A program made the translations under genes and the position numbers. The notes beneath the pieces are model-generated. The model worked only from the letters and a program-made list of their open reading frames with translations. It was not told the origin of the DNA and ran no database searches. Shown here piece after piece: positions 9,087-17,897 of a DNA stretch of 64,000 bases (positions are counted from its first letter, which is position 1; each line of letters starts with the position of its first letter). Source of the stretch: Bradyrhizobium elkanii WSM2783 (lineage in GTDB: Bacteria > Pseudomonadota > Alphaproteobacteria > Rhizobiales > Xanthobacteraceae); NCBI RefSeq assembly GCF_000472865.1, contig NZ_AXAP01000002.1, positions 186,001-250,000 of the forward strand, given 5' to 3'.

Positions 9087-10181
9087 TCACGCCTTGTCAT
9101 CGATGAAAGTACGCGTCTGGCGGCGTGCTTCCTCGTCGGTGAACTGGCAGGGGGGAGATTTCATGAAATAGCTCGACGGTCCGGTCAGTGCCCCCGAGAG
9201 GCCGCGGTCCATTGCGAGCTTGACGCAGCGGACGGCGTCGATCACCACTCCAGCGGAGTTGGGCGAATCCCAGACTTCAAGCTTGACCTCGGCGGTCAAC
9301 GGAACACCGCCAAAAGTCGTGCCTTCCAGACGGATAAAGGCGAGCTTGCGATCCGTGAGCCACGGAACATGATCGCTTGGCCCCACATGCACATTGTCGG
9401 CATCCATTGGCACCTCGAACTGGCTGGTGACCGCCTGTGTCTTCGAGATCTTCTTCGAGGTCAGGCGTTCTCGCTCGAGCATGTTCTTGAAATCAGTATT
9501 GCCGCCGACGTTGAGCTGATAGGTGCGATCCAGCCGCACGCCGCGGTCCCGGAATAGGTTGGCCAACACGCGATGCAGGATTGTGGCGCCCACCTGGCTT
9601 TTGATGTCGTCACCAATGATCGGCAGACCCGCTTCCTCGAAGCGGCGCTGCCAGATGCTGTCGGACGCGATGAAGACGGGAATGCAGTTGACGAAACCGC
9701 AGCCGGCATTGATAGCGCGCTCCGCGTACCACTCGCTCGCCGCTTGCGAGCCGACCGGCAGATAGGAGACCAGAACATCCGTGCGCGATCTCGCGAGAAC
9801 GTCGGCGACATCGGCCACAGGCGTGTCGGCGATCGGAATATCATCTTCCAGGTAGCGGCCGACGCCGTCGAGCACGGGACCGCGCTGCACGATAACGCCG
9901 GTTCTTGCAACATCCGAAAAGCGGTGGGTGTTGTTTGGCATTGCCAGGATGGCGTCTGACACATCGCGTCCGACTTTGTTAGCGTTGACATCGAAGGCTG
10001 AAGAAATCTCGATATCGCTGACGTGATAGCCGCCGACATCTGCGTTCATCAGTCCGGGGACCGGCTCGTTCGACTTGGCATGCCGGTAGTAGTTCAGACC
10101 CTGGACGAAGGAACTTGCGCAATTTCCAACTCCCACGAGACCGACGCGAACGCGCCGCCTGTCTTGAAGACGTGAATGCAT
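9087..10181 (-). CDS. ino1: Inositol-3-phosphate synthase
   Basis: This 364-residue protein converts glucose 6-phosphate to inositol 3-phosphate using bound NAD. The NAD motif [16 protein letters not shown], the segment [15 protein letters not shown] and the core [14 protein letters not shown] are all present, and it matches the short bacterial/archaeal form. ATG at 10181 is chosen because GGAGGA (10191-10196) stands correctly before it; the open frame upstream to 10307 is not protein-like. It is the first gene of the ten-gene operon and implies a cyclitol in the final product. Confidence 0.92.
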   Translation of the reverse strand: MHSRLQDRRRVRVGLVGVGNCASSFVQGLNYYRHAKSNEPVPGLMNADVGGYHVSDIEISSAFDVNANKVGRDVSDAILAMPNNTHRFSDVARTGVIVQRGPVLDGVGRYLEDDIPIADTPVADVADVLARSRTDVLVSYLPVGSQAASEWYAERAINAGCGFVNCIPVFIASDSIWQRRFEEAGLPIIGDDIKSQVGATILHRVLANLFRDRGVRLDRTYQLNVGGNTDFKNMLERERLTSKKISKTQAVTSQFEVPMDADNVHVGPSDHVPWLTDRKLAFIRLEGTTFGGVPLTAEVKLEVWDSPNSAGVVIDAVRCVKLAMDRGLSGALTGPSSYFMKSPPCQFTDEEARRQTRTFIDDKA

Positions 10182-10239
10182 GGATCGCGATCCTCCGGGG
10201 AGCAAGCCGCTACGTGGCGCGGACGTAAGCAGGTCGGCG

Positions 10240-10264
10240 AACGTGTGAAAGGTATGTTCGTTCC
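10240..10264 (-). promoter_or_regulatory. Candidate EcfG-type promoter for the ino1 operon
   Basis: On the minus strand GGAAC (10260-10264) is followed after exactly 16 bases by CGTT (10240-10243). This matches the alphaproteobacterial general-stress sigma (EcfG) consensus GGAAC-N16/17-CGTT. Transcription would start about 50 bases before the ino1 ATG. If real, the sugar/cyclitol operon is induced by general stress. The call rests on the motif alone. Confidence 0.5.
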
Positions 10265-10361
10265 TGCCGCAAAGCTGTCGGTGCGACACGAGCACGGTTT
10301 GGGTCAAACAAAATCGAGAAAGCTTAACCCAGATTAGGATCGCGCAGGAACGAAGCGTATC

Positions 10362-10388
10362 CTGGATGAAGATGAAGAAGATGATGAT
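10362..10388. repeat. Short GAT/GAA trinucleotide run
   Basis: The intergenic DNA here is an imperfect run of GAT, GAA and AAG triplets between the ino1 promoter and the small gene at 10521. It could vary in length by slippage. No function is evident. Confidence 0.4.
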
Positions 10389-10520
10389 CCTGAGACATCG
10401 TCCGCGATGAGCCGCAGTCGCGTACTCGGAAGAACCAATCCGCGATCGGAGAGTTCATGGCGAACAGCCTGATGCGGAAGCTGGCCCTGTCTGCCAGGTT
10501 CGACAAATGAGGAGCTGCCA

Positions 10521-10829
10521 ATGACTGCAAGCCATACCAGGACGGCGGAAGGAAAAGCGCATACGACCACAGATCACGAGGTGATCCGGGACTGGGCGGA
10601 AGAGCGAGGTGGCCATCCGGCGACGGTCAAGGCGACCGAAGAGGACGGGCACGCCGGCATCTTGCGTATCGATTTCGCCCCTAAGGATGAGGGGCTCGAC
10701 GAGATCAGCTGGGACGAGTTCTTCCGCAAGTTCGACGAGTCCGAACTGGCGTTCCTGTACCAGGACGAGACCAGCGACGGCAAGCCGAGCCGGTTTCATA
10801 AATTCGTGCGGCGCTCCGCCGCCGGATGA
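10521..10829 (+). CDS. Conserved small acidic protein
   Basis: This 102-residue soluble protein has the core DHEVIRDWAEERGGHPATV and the acidic segment EISWDEFFRKFDESELAFLYQD. I recognise this as a small rhizobial family often mislabelled as 1,4-alpha-glucan branching enzyme because of database carry-over; it has no branching-enzyme domain. GGAG stands upstream of ATG 10521. It is coupled by ATGA to the glycosyltransferase that follows. Its function is unknown. Confidence 0.8.
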   Translation: MTASHTRTAEGKAHTTTDHEVIRDWAEERGGHPATVKATEEDGHAGILRIDFAPKDEGLDEISWDEFFRKFDESELAFLYQDETSDGKPSRFHKFVRRSAAG

Positions 10830-11830
10830 GTTCTGCATCCGCAGCGTCAATTGATCCGGCCGGTTCATTGCCCGCGGACGTGGGGCAAGGCAGCTGGATC
10901 GAGGCGATGCGAGCGGCCGATTTCAAACGTGCCTGGGCGATCAACGATCGCGACCTGGCGCGCTTCTGCCAGATCTGGCCCGACAAGCATACCGGGCCGC
11001 GCCATCTGCAACGGATCTGGCGCGGCGAGCAGCTGTGCGGCAAGCGGGTGCTGGTTCGCTGCTACCACGGTCTCGGCGATACCATCCAGTTCGTTCGCTT
11101 CATGCCGGCGCTTCGCGCCGTTGCGCGTGAAGTGACGCTCTGGTGCCAGCCCGAGCTGCTGACACTGTTGGAGCGCATGGACGGCGTCGACCGCGCCATG
11201 CCGCTCAATGATGGAACACCCGATGCCGAGTTCGACGTCGACATCGAGATCATGGAAGTGCCCCATGCCATCAGGGCTGAATATGACTCGATCGCGATGC
11301 GGAGGCCCTATCTGACGTCGGATGGCCGTGATAGCCGAGCGATATCCCGGACCGGCGACCGACTGGCGGTTGGCTTGGTCTGGGAAGTTGGCGAGTGGGA
11401 CAAGCGGCGTGCGATCCCAGCCACCTTGCTACAGCGTCTCAATAGGAACGGCGTGAACCTCTATTCGCTGCAGCAAGGTCCGGCGGCCGCGCAGGCCGCG
11501 GGCATCGGTGCAGTGGACATCAGTACACCGGATATCGGCATGCTTGGCCGAACGATCGAGCAATTGGACCTGGTCGTCTGCGTCGACACCATGATTGCTC
11601 ACCTCGCGGGGTCGCTTGGCTGCGACGCCTGGGTGCTGCTGCACCGCGATTGCGACTGGCGATGGCCTGCCTTCGGCAAAAAGACGTTCTGGTATCCGAG
11701 CCTGCGGTTGTTTCACCAGTCGGCTCCCGGAGAATGGTCCGGCGTCATCGAAGAGGTCGGGCTGGCGCTCGCCGATCTGGCAAGCGCGAAGGAACGAAAC
11801 CGGCCGTTCTTGGCCAATCCCCGAGCTTAG
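10826..11830 (+). CDS. Glycosyltransferase family 9-like protein
   Basis: This 334-residue protein contains KRVLVRCYHGLGDTIQF near residue 72, the N-terminal signature of ADP-heptose-type GT9 enzymes. Its C-terminal region, LDLVVCVDTMIAHLAGSLG, is the donor-site motif with Asp-x3-x-His. These enzymes usually add sugars to lipopolysaccharide or to proteins; the acceptor here is unknown. The start overlaps the previous stop (ATGA). It ends convergently with the Crp/Fnr gene, and the two stop codons overlap. Confidence 0.8.
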   Translation: MSSASAASIDPAGSLPADVGQGSWIEAMRAADFKRAWAINDRDLARFCQIWPDKHTGPRHLQRIWRGEQLCGKRVLVRCYHGLGDTIQFVRFMPALRAVAREVTLWCQPELLTLLERMDGVDRAMPLNDGTPDAEFDVDIEIMEVPHAIRAEYDSIAMRRPYLTSDGRDSRAISRTGDRLAVGLVWEVGEWDKRRAIPATLLQRLNRNGVNLYSLQQGPAAAQAAGIGAVDISTPDIGMLGRTIEQLDLVVCVDTMIAHLAGSLGCDAWVLLHRDCDWRWPAFGKKTFWYPSLRLFHQSAPGEWSGVIEEVGLALADLASAKERNRPFLANPRA

Positions 11831-12621
11831 GTCATTAACGTGTCGGCCCCCATGCGGTTCATGGCAACGGTCGGTGCCGACTGCTGCTCGATGCTGTCGT
11901 AGTCGCGTAGCCGTAGATAATCCGGATCGAAGCTGGCAAGACGAACAAGGCCGTTCCAGTCAGTGACCGTGATCGTCTTGGAATGCCATTGCAGGAGATT
12001 GCTTCGGCGCAATTCTTGAACGATCCGGTTGGCATGGACGGCGGAAATGCCGCAGGCTGTGGCCAGATCCGATTGCGTGAAGGGCGAAGGTATTCGGAAG
12101 TCTTTTGCCAGACCGACCGCGCGGAGGCGGATTGTGATCTCGCAAAGCAGGTGCGCGACCCGCGTCAGTGCGTCACGGCTGCCCAGATTGACGATCCAGT
12201 TCCGCAAACAAGAGGCATCAGTGAGCAGCAGACGCAGCAGCGCCCGCGACAGCGACGATGATAGCGCAGATATCTCTCGAAAATACCTGTGAGACACGGA
12301 TGCGACAACGGCCGGGCCAAGCGTGAGCAGCTCGCGATCGACCCGGCCGTCATAGATGGTGTGAAGGTCGGGTACGTCACCGGGCACGTAGATCGACGTG
12401 ATCTGGCCATCGGGGCTCTCGAGATCCCGCCAGCAAAGATAGCCTTGCAGAAGCAGATGGCAGTGGCCGGGCTGATAGTCCCTGTGGACCAGATGATGGC
12501 GGGGGCCAAGATGGCTAATGCTGCTCGGCATTCTCGCCAGCAAGTCGAGATCATCGGGTGACAGTTCGACAATGCTCGCAAGGCGGTCGACTAATTTCGA
12601 AAATGAAAATCCGGTTTGCAT
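11827..12621 (-). CDS. Crp/Fnr family transcriptional regulator (paralogue 1)
   Basis: This 264-residue protein has an N-terminal cyclic-nucleotide-type beta-roll (VPGDVPDLHTI at about 107) and a C-terminal winged helix-turn-helix (FTQSDLATACGISAVHANRIVQEL). It lacks the N-terminal cysteine cluster of Fnr, so oxygen sensing by an iron-sulfur cluster is unlikely. ATG at 12621 is chosen because the long frame upstream to 12795 does not look like protein. It shares the PDLxxLH and RETLxDAAxxREW-type segments with two other regulators in this window, so they form one subfamily. Confidence 0.85.
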   Translation of the reverse strand: MQTGFSFSKLVDRLASIVELSPDDLDLLARMPSSISHLGPRHHLVHRDYQPGHCHLLLQGYLCWRDLESPDGQITSIYVPGDVPDLHTIYDGRVDRELLTLGPAVVASVSHRYFREISALSSSLSRALLRLLLTDASCLRNWIVNLGSRDALTRVAHLLCEITIRLRAVGLAKDFRIPSPFTQSDLATACGISAVHANRIVQELRRSNLLQWHSKTITVTDWNGLVRLASFDPDYLRLRDYDSIEQQSAPTVAMNRMGADTLMT

Positions 12622-12828
12622 ATGACTACCGCGTTCCGCACCGGCTCGTGGCTGACTGGATAACCTGTGATGCCCGAAGGTGAACAACGAGTCCGTTGCA
12701 AAGCGACTCGTGATGAAGATCAAAGTTCCTATTTTCCATCGGGACCAACGACATCGGACGCGCCGCGCCCCTTCGCTGATCAGCCCAGGTGGCACATTTT
12801 CGCGCCTAAGGGGTATTTACATAGTTGA

Positions 12829-13140
12829 ATGTACCTTGCCGCCTTGGCGAATGGTTTCGCTATAGGCGGGGTCAAGCGCAGGCGCAATCGCGCAAAACAG
12901 ACTATTTGCGCCGAACTGCCGAATGGCGGCGACCACACCAGCCGGAAATATATCGCCGAGCAGCTTATCCAGGCTGCGCGCGGCGGCAAGACGACGCTCG
13001 GAGCGCTAACGTACGTGAGGCGTCGCGCTCTCGTTCACCTCAGGAGTAAGCTCAAATCAGCCTGGTCAGCCCGTTGCCGCTGGGGAGGGCACCCGCCACC
13101 GGCTCCGGATAGTCTCCGGATCTGTGCCGTTGTCACTTGA
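12829..13140 (+). CDS. Possible small hypothetical protein
   Basis: This frame would give 103 residues containing LPNGGDHTSRKYIAEQLIQA followed by a basic tail, which reads like a small rhizobial conserved protein up to about residue 75. No clear ribosome binding site precedes ATG 12829. The last 25 residues look less protein-like, so the real gene may be shorter or decayed. The function is unknown. Confidence 0.4.
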   Translation: MYLAALANGFAIGGVKRRRNRAKQTICAELPNGGDHTSRKYIAEQLIQAARGGKTTLGALTYVRRRALVHLRSKLKSAWSARCRWGGHPPPAPDSLRICAVVT

Positions 13141-13198
13141 CCGGATTTTGCTCCGCAGAACGACGCTTGTTGATCTCAGTCGTGATCGTCGTCTTTGA

Positions 13199-13375
13199 TC
13201 ATGCTGGCTCGAAGCCCTCCGGCATCTCAGGCCTGCTAGCGTCATCGCTCGAATTGCAGGCCGGGCAGGGCGCACCAGGGCCGCCGCAGTTGCACGCCAG
13301 TCGACCGAGCCACGGCTTCATCGGATGGTTCTCGCAAATCCAGTGGCAATTGCAGCAACGAGCGCACCATCTCAT
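13199..13375 (-). CDS. Small Cys-rich (zinc-ribbon-like) conserved protein
   Basis: This 58-residue protein begins MRWCARCCNCHWICENH. It then has CNCGGPGAPCPACN and ends MPEGFEPA. The regular Cys-x2-Cys and Cys-x-Cys pairs suggest zinc binding. The pattern CENHPxxPW-x-ACxCGGxGAPCPxCN matches a small family common in Bradyrhizobium. A longer plus-strand frame (13137-13682) covers the same DNA, but its translation is not protein-like. ATG at 13375 is chosen at the start of the conserved part. The function is unknown. Confidence 0.72.
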   Translation of the reverse strand: MRWCARCCNCHWICENHPMKPWLGRLACNCGGPGAPCPACNSSDDASRPEMPEGFEPA

Positions 13376-13531
13376 GTCGGAGATCCTCTCGCAGCCTTTT
13401 GAAGAAGCAATGGCGCAAAGGGGACGCAACAAACTTCCGGCTGCGATTGATTCAAACTCGTCCGGATCGAGTGGTTCCGCGACGTTGAGCGTGGGCCTAA
13501 AGGAACTATCGAGCCTAACTTATGTGGTGGT

Positions 13532-13560
13532 GGCCTCCGCCGCGCGGCCGGGGCTTTTTT
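13532..13560 (+). terminator. Rho-independent terminator-like hairpin
   Basis: An imperfect GC-rich stem (GCCTCCGCC paired with GGCCGGGGC, one mismatch) is followed by six Ts at 13555-13560. There is no evident plus-strand gene before it, so an unannotated small RNA may end here. Confidence 0.45.
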
Positions 13561-13704
13561 CTTCAGCAAAAGCTGTGGAATGCGGCTCGATCGCGGGATC
13601 AATGTTTCATCACCCAACAAATGATAATGCGTGGCTTAGCGGAGCAGGCCAGGTTGCTCGGTCTGGTCTTATCCAAGGCTAGGCACACGAGAGCGCCGTG
13701 TTGG

Positions 13705-13728
13705 GGCCCCAGCTCCTGAGCTGGGGCC
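13705..13728. terminator. Perfect GC-rich hairpin
   Basis: GGCCCCAGCTC and GAGCTGGGGCC form an 11-bp perfect stem with a two-base loop, followed by only three Ts. It may be a terminator usable in one or both directions. Confidence 0.45.
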
Positions 13729-13863
13729 TTTCGCGCCCGATTGTCGAGGCTGTCGATGCCGTCGCTCGCAAAGTCTCGCGCTCTCGTCTTTGCTTGTTCC
13801 CTCCAGGGTAGCGTTCCCGCTAGAATTGATTGACGGTTCGCAGCAGGAGCGGGATAGCTGGGA

Positions 13864-14250
13864 ATGGCGAAGTCATCCAAACTTGTTGCGACCAGGCGCG
13901 GCCGCGTTCTCCTGGTCAGGCGTCGGTCCGATGGTTTGTGGATGTTTCCCGGTGGGCGTAAGCGGCCGCGCGAAACCGAAAGAGGATGCCTGCGCCGGGA
14001 GATCAAGGAGGAGCTTCCGGGTCTCAAAGTCGGCAGATTGCGGCTCTGGAAAGAACTGAAGGCCAAGAACAAGCGCTCTGGCCGGAGGATGAGCGACGCA
14101 ATCTTTATTGCCAAGAACGCGAAAGGCAAGCTGACGATCGGCGACAAGAAGGAAATCGATCGAGTGGCGTGGCTCAAGCCGGGAGCCGCCCGCTTGACGC
14201 CGACCTCGCGCTATGTTCGCGACATACTTTTTCCGAAGTGGATTGAATAG
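13864..14250 (+). CDS. NUDIX hydrolase
   Basis: This 128-residue protein has a NUDIX box at about residues 34-58: G, five residues, E, seven residues, REIKEE. This is the Mg-binding core of enzymes that cleave nucleoside diphosphates linked to another group. The glycine usually found after the EE pair is shifted by one (ELPGL), a minor deviation. The C-terminus is basic. It stands alone; the substrate is unknown (a diphosphoinositol-polyphosphate hydrolase-like role is possible for this short basic form). Confidence 0.85.
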   Translation: MAKSSKLVATRRGRVLLVRRRSDGLWMFPGGRKRPRETERGCLRREIKEELPGLKVGRLRLWKELKAKNKRSGRRMSDAIFIAKNAKGKLTIGDKKEIDRVAWLKPGAARLTPTSRYVRDILFPKWIE

Positions 14251-14531
14251 ACGGGCGAGTTGGTCAATCCCATGGCATCTTTGGACCGATACCTGCGGCC
14301 AAATCCTTCCCGGCCCCCATTCGGAACCTTCGGATTCCAACTCATGTTAAGATTGATGCAGTTCCCCGGAGCTCGCGATTGAAAGAACGATGATAAGTTA
14401 AAGACTCGCTTTCATAACCAGCGTTAGTCGGGACTCGGCCGGGACCGCCGCCGCGGCAGCTGCGCTCAGGCACCGCCCAGAGACAGGTTTGGCGTGCACC
14501 CGGTTTGACATCCTTTTCGCTGGACAGATTG

Positions 14532-15260
14532 ATGATGGCACCAGTAGCGACCGCGCTCCTCACGAAGTTGACAACCTCCAACGTGTTGGATGGGGAGGAC
14601 ATCCAGGCGATTCAGAGATTGCCGATTCGCTTCCGGGAGCTTGATGCTCGTCAGATCATCGTCGCCGATGGCGAGCGTCCGGCAGAATGCTGCCTGCTCG
14701 CTGAAGGTTTTACATTTCGCTCGAAAACGACTTTCGACGGGCTACGGCAGATCCTGTCATTGCATGTTCCCGGTGAGATTCCCGATCTCCAGAGCCTCCA
14801 CCTCAAGGTCATGGACCATGATCTCGTAACGCTCACGCCTTGTGAGCTCGGCTTCATTCCGCATGATGCTTTGAGGCAATTGAACCGAGAGCGCCCGAAC
14901 GTGGCGTCGGCGCTTTGGCGGGAAACATTGATCGACGCGGCAATCTTCCGGGAATGGATCGTCAACGTCGGGCGCAGATCGGCGACTGCCAGAATGGCGC
15001 ACTTCTTTATTGAGCTTTTCCGGCGCCTCGAGGCTGTAGGCCGGACCCGAGACGGAGGATTTGAGCTTCCGATTACGCAGGTAGAGCTGGCCGATTGCCT
15101 CGGCATCTCGACCGTGCATGTCAACCGGGTGCTTCAGGATCTGCGGAAAGAGGGGCTTCTCACTGTCAACCGGGCCAATTTCCATCTCCTAGAACGGAAG
15201 AAATTGGAGCAGCTCGCTGGGTTCGACCCAACCTATCTGCATCAACACCCCGATCTTTAA
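14532..15260 (+). CDS. Crp/Fnr family transcriptional regulator (paralogue 2)
   Basis: This 242-residue protein runs from ATG 14532; a TTG at 14505 is an alternative. The beta-roll contains VPGEIPDLQSLH, and the linker contains WRETLIDAAIFREWIVNVG. The helix-turn-helix is ITQVELADCLGISTVHVNRVLQDL. There is no Fnr-type Cys cluster. It is convergent with the DUF6894 gene, overlapping by four bases. It is a paralogue of the regulators at 11.8 and 30.4 kb. The ligand and targets are unknown. Confidence 0.87.
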   Translation: MMAPVATALLTKLTTSNVLDGEDIQAIQRLPIRFRELDARQIIVADGERPAECCLLAEGFTFRSKTTFDGLRQILSLHVPGEIPDLQSLHLKVMDHDLVTLTPCELGFIPHDALRQLNRERPNVASALWRETLIDAAIFREWIVNVGRRSATARMAHFFIELFRRLEAVGRTRDGGFELPITQVELADCLGISTVHVNRVLQDLRKEGLLTVNRANFHLLERKKLEQLAGFDPTYLHQHPDL

Positions 15261-15490
15261 CTTGGATCAAGATCAGTCCTGCGCGCGGATACATGGATTT
15301 GAAAGATCGACCTGTCTTCGCGCTTGACTTCAACGGACCAGACGTTCGCGCCATCGAGATCCAAGTTCACCTCGATATCCCGCACGGTCCTCAGCGCTTC
15401 TTGCCAAGCGGCATTGTCGTCCGGCAGCTCTTCGCCTGATGTGTCTTTGAATGGATGACCATTCGAAATATGAAAGAAGTAGTGCGGCAT
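15257..15490 (-). CDS. DUF6894-type small protein
   Basis: This 77-residue protein starts MPHYFFHISNGHPFKDTSGEEL, the typical opening of a small domain abundant in Rhizobiales (MPxYFFHxxDG). The central AAWQEALRTVRDIE helix also fits. ATG at 15490 is preferred over the one at 15511 because the conserved domain begins there. The function is unknown; members often lie near stress genes. Confidence 0.75.
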   Translation of the reverse strand: MPHYFFHISNGHPFKDTSGEELPDDNAAWQEALRTVRDIEVNLDLDGANVWSVEVKREDRSIFQIHVSARRTDLDPS

Positions 15491-15620
15491 GACGAGAGCG
15501 TGAACGCGCATATGGACCTGCCGTTCCCTTTCTACCGGTGAGGCGTACAGGTCCAGGCCAATTTACCCCTACAACGGGCTACCACTTCGGTGCCGCCATA
15601 GTGGCAGATCGAGACGCCAG

Positions 15621-15646
15621 GGAACGGCGAGGAAATCGGGCGCGTT
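15621..15646 (+). promoter_or_regulatory. Candidate EcfG-type promoter before the diheme cytochrome
   Basis: GGAAC (15621-15625) is followed after 17 bases by CGTT (15643-15646), a full match to the EcfG consensus, 35 bases before ATG 15681. Confidence 0.45.
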
Positions 15647-15680
15647 AGTGCAGCCGGGAAGACAATCATGTAAGGGTTAG

Positions 15681-16598
15681 ATGCGCGCGCGCATATGGTT
15701 TAGCGCAGGAATTGCGACCGCAGTGGTTCTCGCGGTTGGCGCCTGGTTGATCACCGCGCCACAGCCTTTCGCTTCCGCGGACCTTGCCCGTTTTCAGGAG
15801 AAAACTGGGGATGCCCTCCGCGGTAAGGTGATTTTTGCTGCGGGCGATTGCGCCTCGTGCCACGCATCCCCGGGTCAGGCTGATCGACTGCACCTGGGCG
15901 GAGGACTTGCTCTCGCCTCGCCCTATGGGACGTTTCGTGTGCCCAACATCTCAATGGATCCGGTGGACGGCATCGGCAATTGGCAAACGAAGGACTTGGC
16001 TGACGCGCTGCTCAACGGCGTTTCCCCGAGCGGAACGCACTATTATCCAGTATTTCCCTATGCCAGCTTTACGCATATGCACCCGCAAGATGTCGCGGAC
16101 CTGATGGCGTATCTGCGGACGTTGCCGGCGGTCAAAGGGCGGCCGCCTCCGCACGAGCTGGTCTCGCTGTTTAGCGTTCGCCGCTTCATCGGATTCTGGA
16201 AAATTCTTTATTTCAGGCCTGGTCCGCTCGCGCCTGATCCTGCTCGCGACGAGAAATGGAATCGGGGCCGATATCTCGTGGAAGCACTCGCACATTGTGC
16301 CGAGTGCCACTCTTCGCGCGACATGTTCGGCGGCATCAAGGCAAAGACACGCTATGCCGGCGGTCAGGATCCGGAGGGAGCGGGTTATTACCCGAACATC
16401 ACGCCAGAGGGCCTCGACCATTGGCCGGAACAGGATCTGATCGAGATGCTCCGAACCGGGAAAACGCCTGACCATGGCCGCGTTGGGTCGTCGATGGCCG
16501 ATGTCGTCACCAACACAGCGATGTTGCCCGAGAACGATCGCGAGGCGATCGCGTTCTACATCAAATCGCTGCCGGCACGGCCGACGCCGACCCCATGA
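15681..16598 (+). CDS. Diheme c-type cytochrome
   Basis: This 305-residue protein has an N-terminal membrane or signal segment (residues 5-25). Two heme c sites, CASCH at about 57 and CAECH at about 210, lie in two cytochrome c domains. Each has a downstream candidate Met ligand. It resembles the cytochrome subunit of membrane alcohol/aldehyde dehydrogenases or a stand-alone periplasmic electron carrier. It is transcribed toward the oxidase cluster and probably delivers electrons to it, but no dehydrogenase partner is adjacent. Confidence 0.88.
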   Translation: MRARIWFSAGIATAVVLAVGAWLITAPQPFASADLARFQEKTGDALRGKVIFAAGDCASCHASPGQADRLHLGGGLALASPYGTFRVPNISMDPVDGIGNWQTKDLADALLNGVSPSGTHYYPVFPYASFTHMHPQDVADLMAYLRTLPAVKGRPPPHELVSLFSVRRFIGFWKILYFRPGPLAPDPARDEKWNRGRYLVEALAHCAECHSSRDMFGGIKAKTRYAGGQDPEGAGYYPNITPEGLDHWPEQDLIEMLRTGKTPDHGRVGSSMADVVTNTAMLPENDREAIAFYIKSLPARPTPTP

Positions 16599-16612
16599 CT
16601 CTATTCCTCATG

Positions 16613-17020
16613 TTACCGAGCGTAGAGATAGGCGGCGACATCGCGCGCCTCAGCCTCGGTGATTCCGGTGGCCGGCATCGCCGTGCGCGGCGAAAAGGCC
16701 TGCGGCGCCACGATCCAGCGAACCAGGTTGTCGGGCGAGTTCGCCGCGACGCCGGCAATGTAAACACGGCCGCGCAGACCTGCGAGCGGCGTGCCGACCT
16801 GGCCGTCGGCGCCGGCAACACCCGGGATCGTGTGGCATCCCGTGCAGCCGTAACGGCGCATGATTTCCGGCGCGTGCGAAGGATCGCCACCGGTCATTGC
16901 ACGGGCAACCCTCTCCGTCCGATGTTGGGAGTTCCACGCAAGCTGAGCCGCGATAGCTGCAGCGACGCAGATTGCTATCAGTACGAGTACCCACACGCGA
17001 GGTCTAGGGAGCGACGACAT
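16613..17020 (-). CDS. Membrane-anchored monoheme cytochrome c
   Basis: This 135-residue protein has an N-terminal transmembrane helix (residues 8-27), one heme site CTGCH at about 60 and a candidate Met ligand in AMPATGIT. It overlaps the ctaG gene by 17 bases and is the last gene of the oxidase operon. It probably passes electrons to the heme-c domain of subunit II. Confidence 0.88.
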   Translation of the reverse strand: MSSLPRPRVWVLVLIAICVAAAIAAQLAWNSQHRTERVARAMTGGDPSHAPEIMRRYGCTGCHTIPGVAGADGQVGTPLAGLRGRVYIAGVAANSPDNLVRWIVAPQAFSPRTAMPATGITEAEARDVAAYLYAR

Positions 17021-17897
17021 CGGCTTGTCCTGCAGTCTTTCCCGCTCCCTTGATCCAGATCGCGATCAGCGCCAGCGCGGCGCCAGCATAGATCGTACCT
17101 GCCGGCACCCACATGATAGTCCCGGCGAGTTGCTGATCCTCCAGCGGCGTCAGGCCCCAAGCCGCGGACGCGGCCGTCTGCTGCTGATAGAGCACCCGCG
17201 GTGCCAGCGCCATCAGCGCGCCGAGCAAGCTAGTGTGCAGCATGGTGACGAACACGTGCCAGGCCGCCGCGCCTGTCTCGCTGCGGCGAAATACTGACCA
17301 CCAGAACAACACCGCCGTCACAAAGAAGCTGAGATGCTGTAGTCGATGCAGCAGCAGGTTGTCGACCGCGGCGTCGAACAGCACCGGCGCATGCCATGCC
17401 CAGATCGCAACGCCATGCAGCAAGGTGGCGTTGCGTCCAGCGCTCAGCCAGTTCCATGTCGTACGGGTGACTGGATGCCGCATCAGGCGACCCATATTCA
17501 GACGTGTCCGTCGCGGCAGCGACCACAACAATGTTCCGACCGGCCGGGCGATGGCAATCAGCGGTGCCGCCACGGCCATGATGATCTCGTGCTCCACCAT
17601 GTGAAACGTGAAAAGACGTTCGCCGAGCCAGTGCAGCGGAGAAACCAGGGCGGCAGCAAGGGAAAGCCAGCCGACGAGGCAGGCGATATCGCGCCAGTTC
17701 CGGGCGCCGCCGTTCCATCCTCGCCGCTGCGAGAGCGTAAGCGCACCAATGGCGTACATTCCGCCGAATGTGAGAAGAGGGACAATGATCCAACAGTCGA
17801 AGGTCCAGCTCGCGCCGTCGAGAGACTGCCCGACGCCATGGGCATCCGCCGGGGTTGCCAACAGCAATATGAGCAGGGAAGAGACTATCTTTCGCAT
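17004..17897 (-). CDS. ctaG: CtaG-type cytochrome c oxidase assembly factor
   Basis: This 297-residue polytopic membrane protein has at least six hydrophobic helices and belongs to the caa3 CtaG family, which helps assemble Cu-containing oxidases. Conserved histidines occur in FTFHMVEHEIIM and HGVAIWAWHAP. ATG at 17897 follows the preceding gene with a 13-base overlap. The name is shared with an unrelated Cox11 family; this is the membrane-embedded type. Confidence 0.85.
   Translation of the reverse strand: MRKIVSSLLILLLATPADAHGVGQSLDGASWTFDCWIIVPLLTFGGMYAIGALTLSQRRGWNGGARNWRDIACLVGWLSLAAALVSPLHWLGERLFTFHMVEHEIIMAVAAPLIAIARPVGTLLWSLPRRTRLNMGRLMRHPVTRTTWNWLSAGRNATLLHGVAIWAWHAPVLFDAAVDNLLLHRLQHLSFFVTAVLFWWSVFRRSETGAAAWHVFVTMLHTSLLGALMALAPRVLYQQQTAASAAWGLTPLEDQQLAGTIMWVPAGTIYAGAALALIAIWIKGAGKTAGQADVVAP

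Larger units (their letters stand above)
13376..13863. other. Non-coding stretch with two terminator-like hairpins
   Basis: About 490 bases hold no convincing gene on either strand. Two GC-rich hairpins are present (listed separately). The first has a good T tract on the plus strand although no plus-strand gene lies upstream, which would fit a small RNA ending near 13560. No -35/-10 pair was convincing. Confidence 0.5.

Noticed and set aside
13137..13682. 181-codon plus-strand open frame
   Set aside because: The composition is not protein-like, and the opposite strand holds a small conserved Cys-rich gene.
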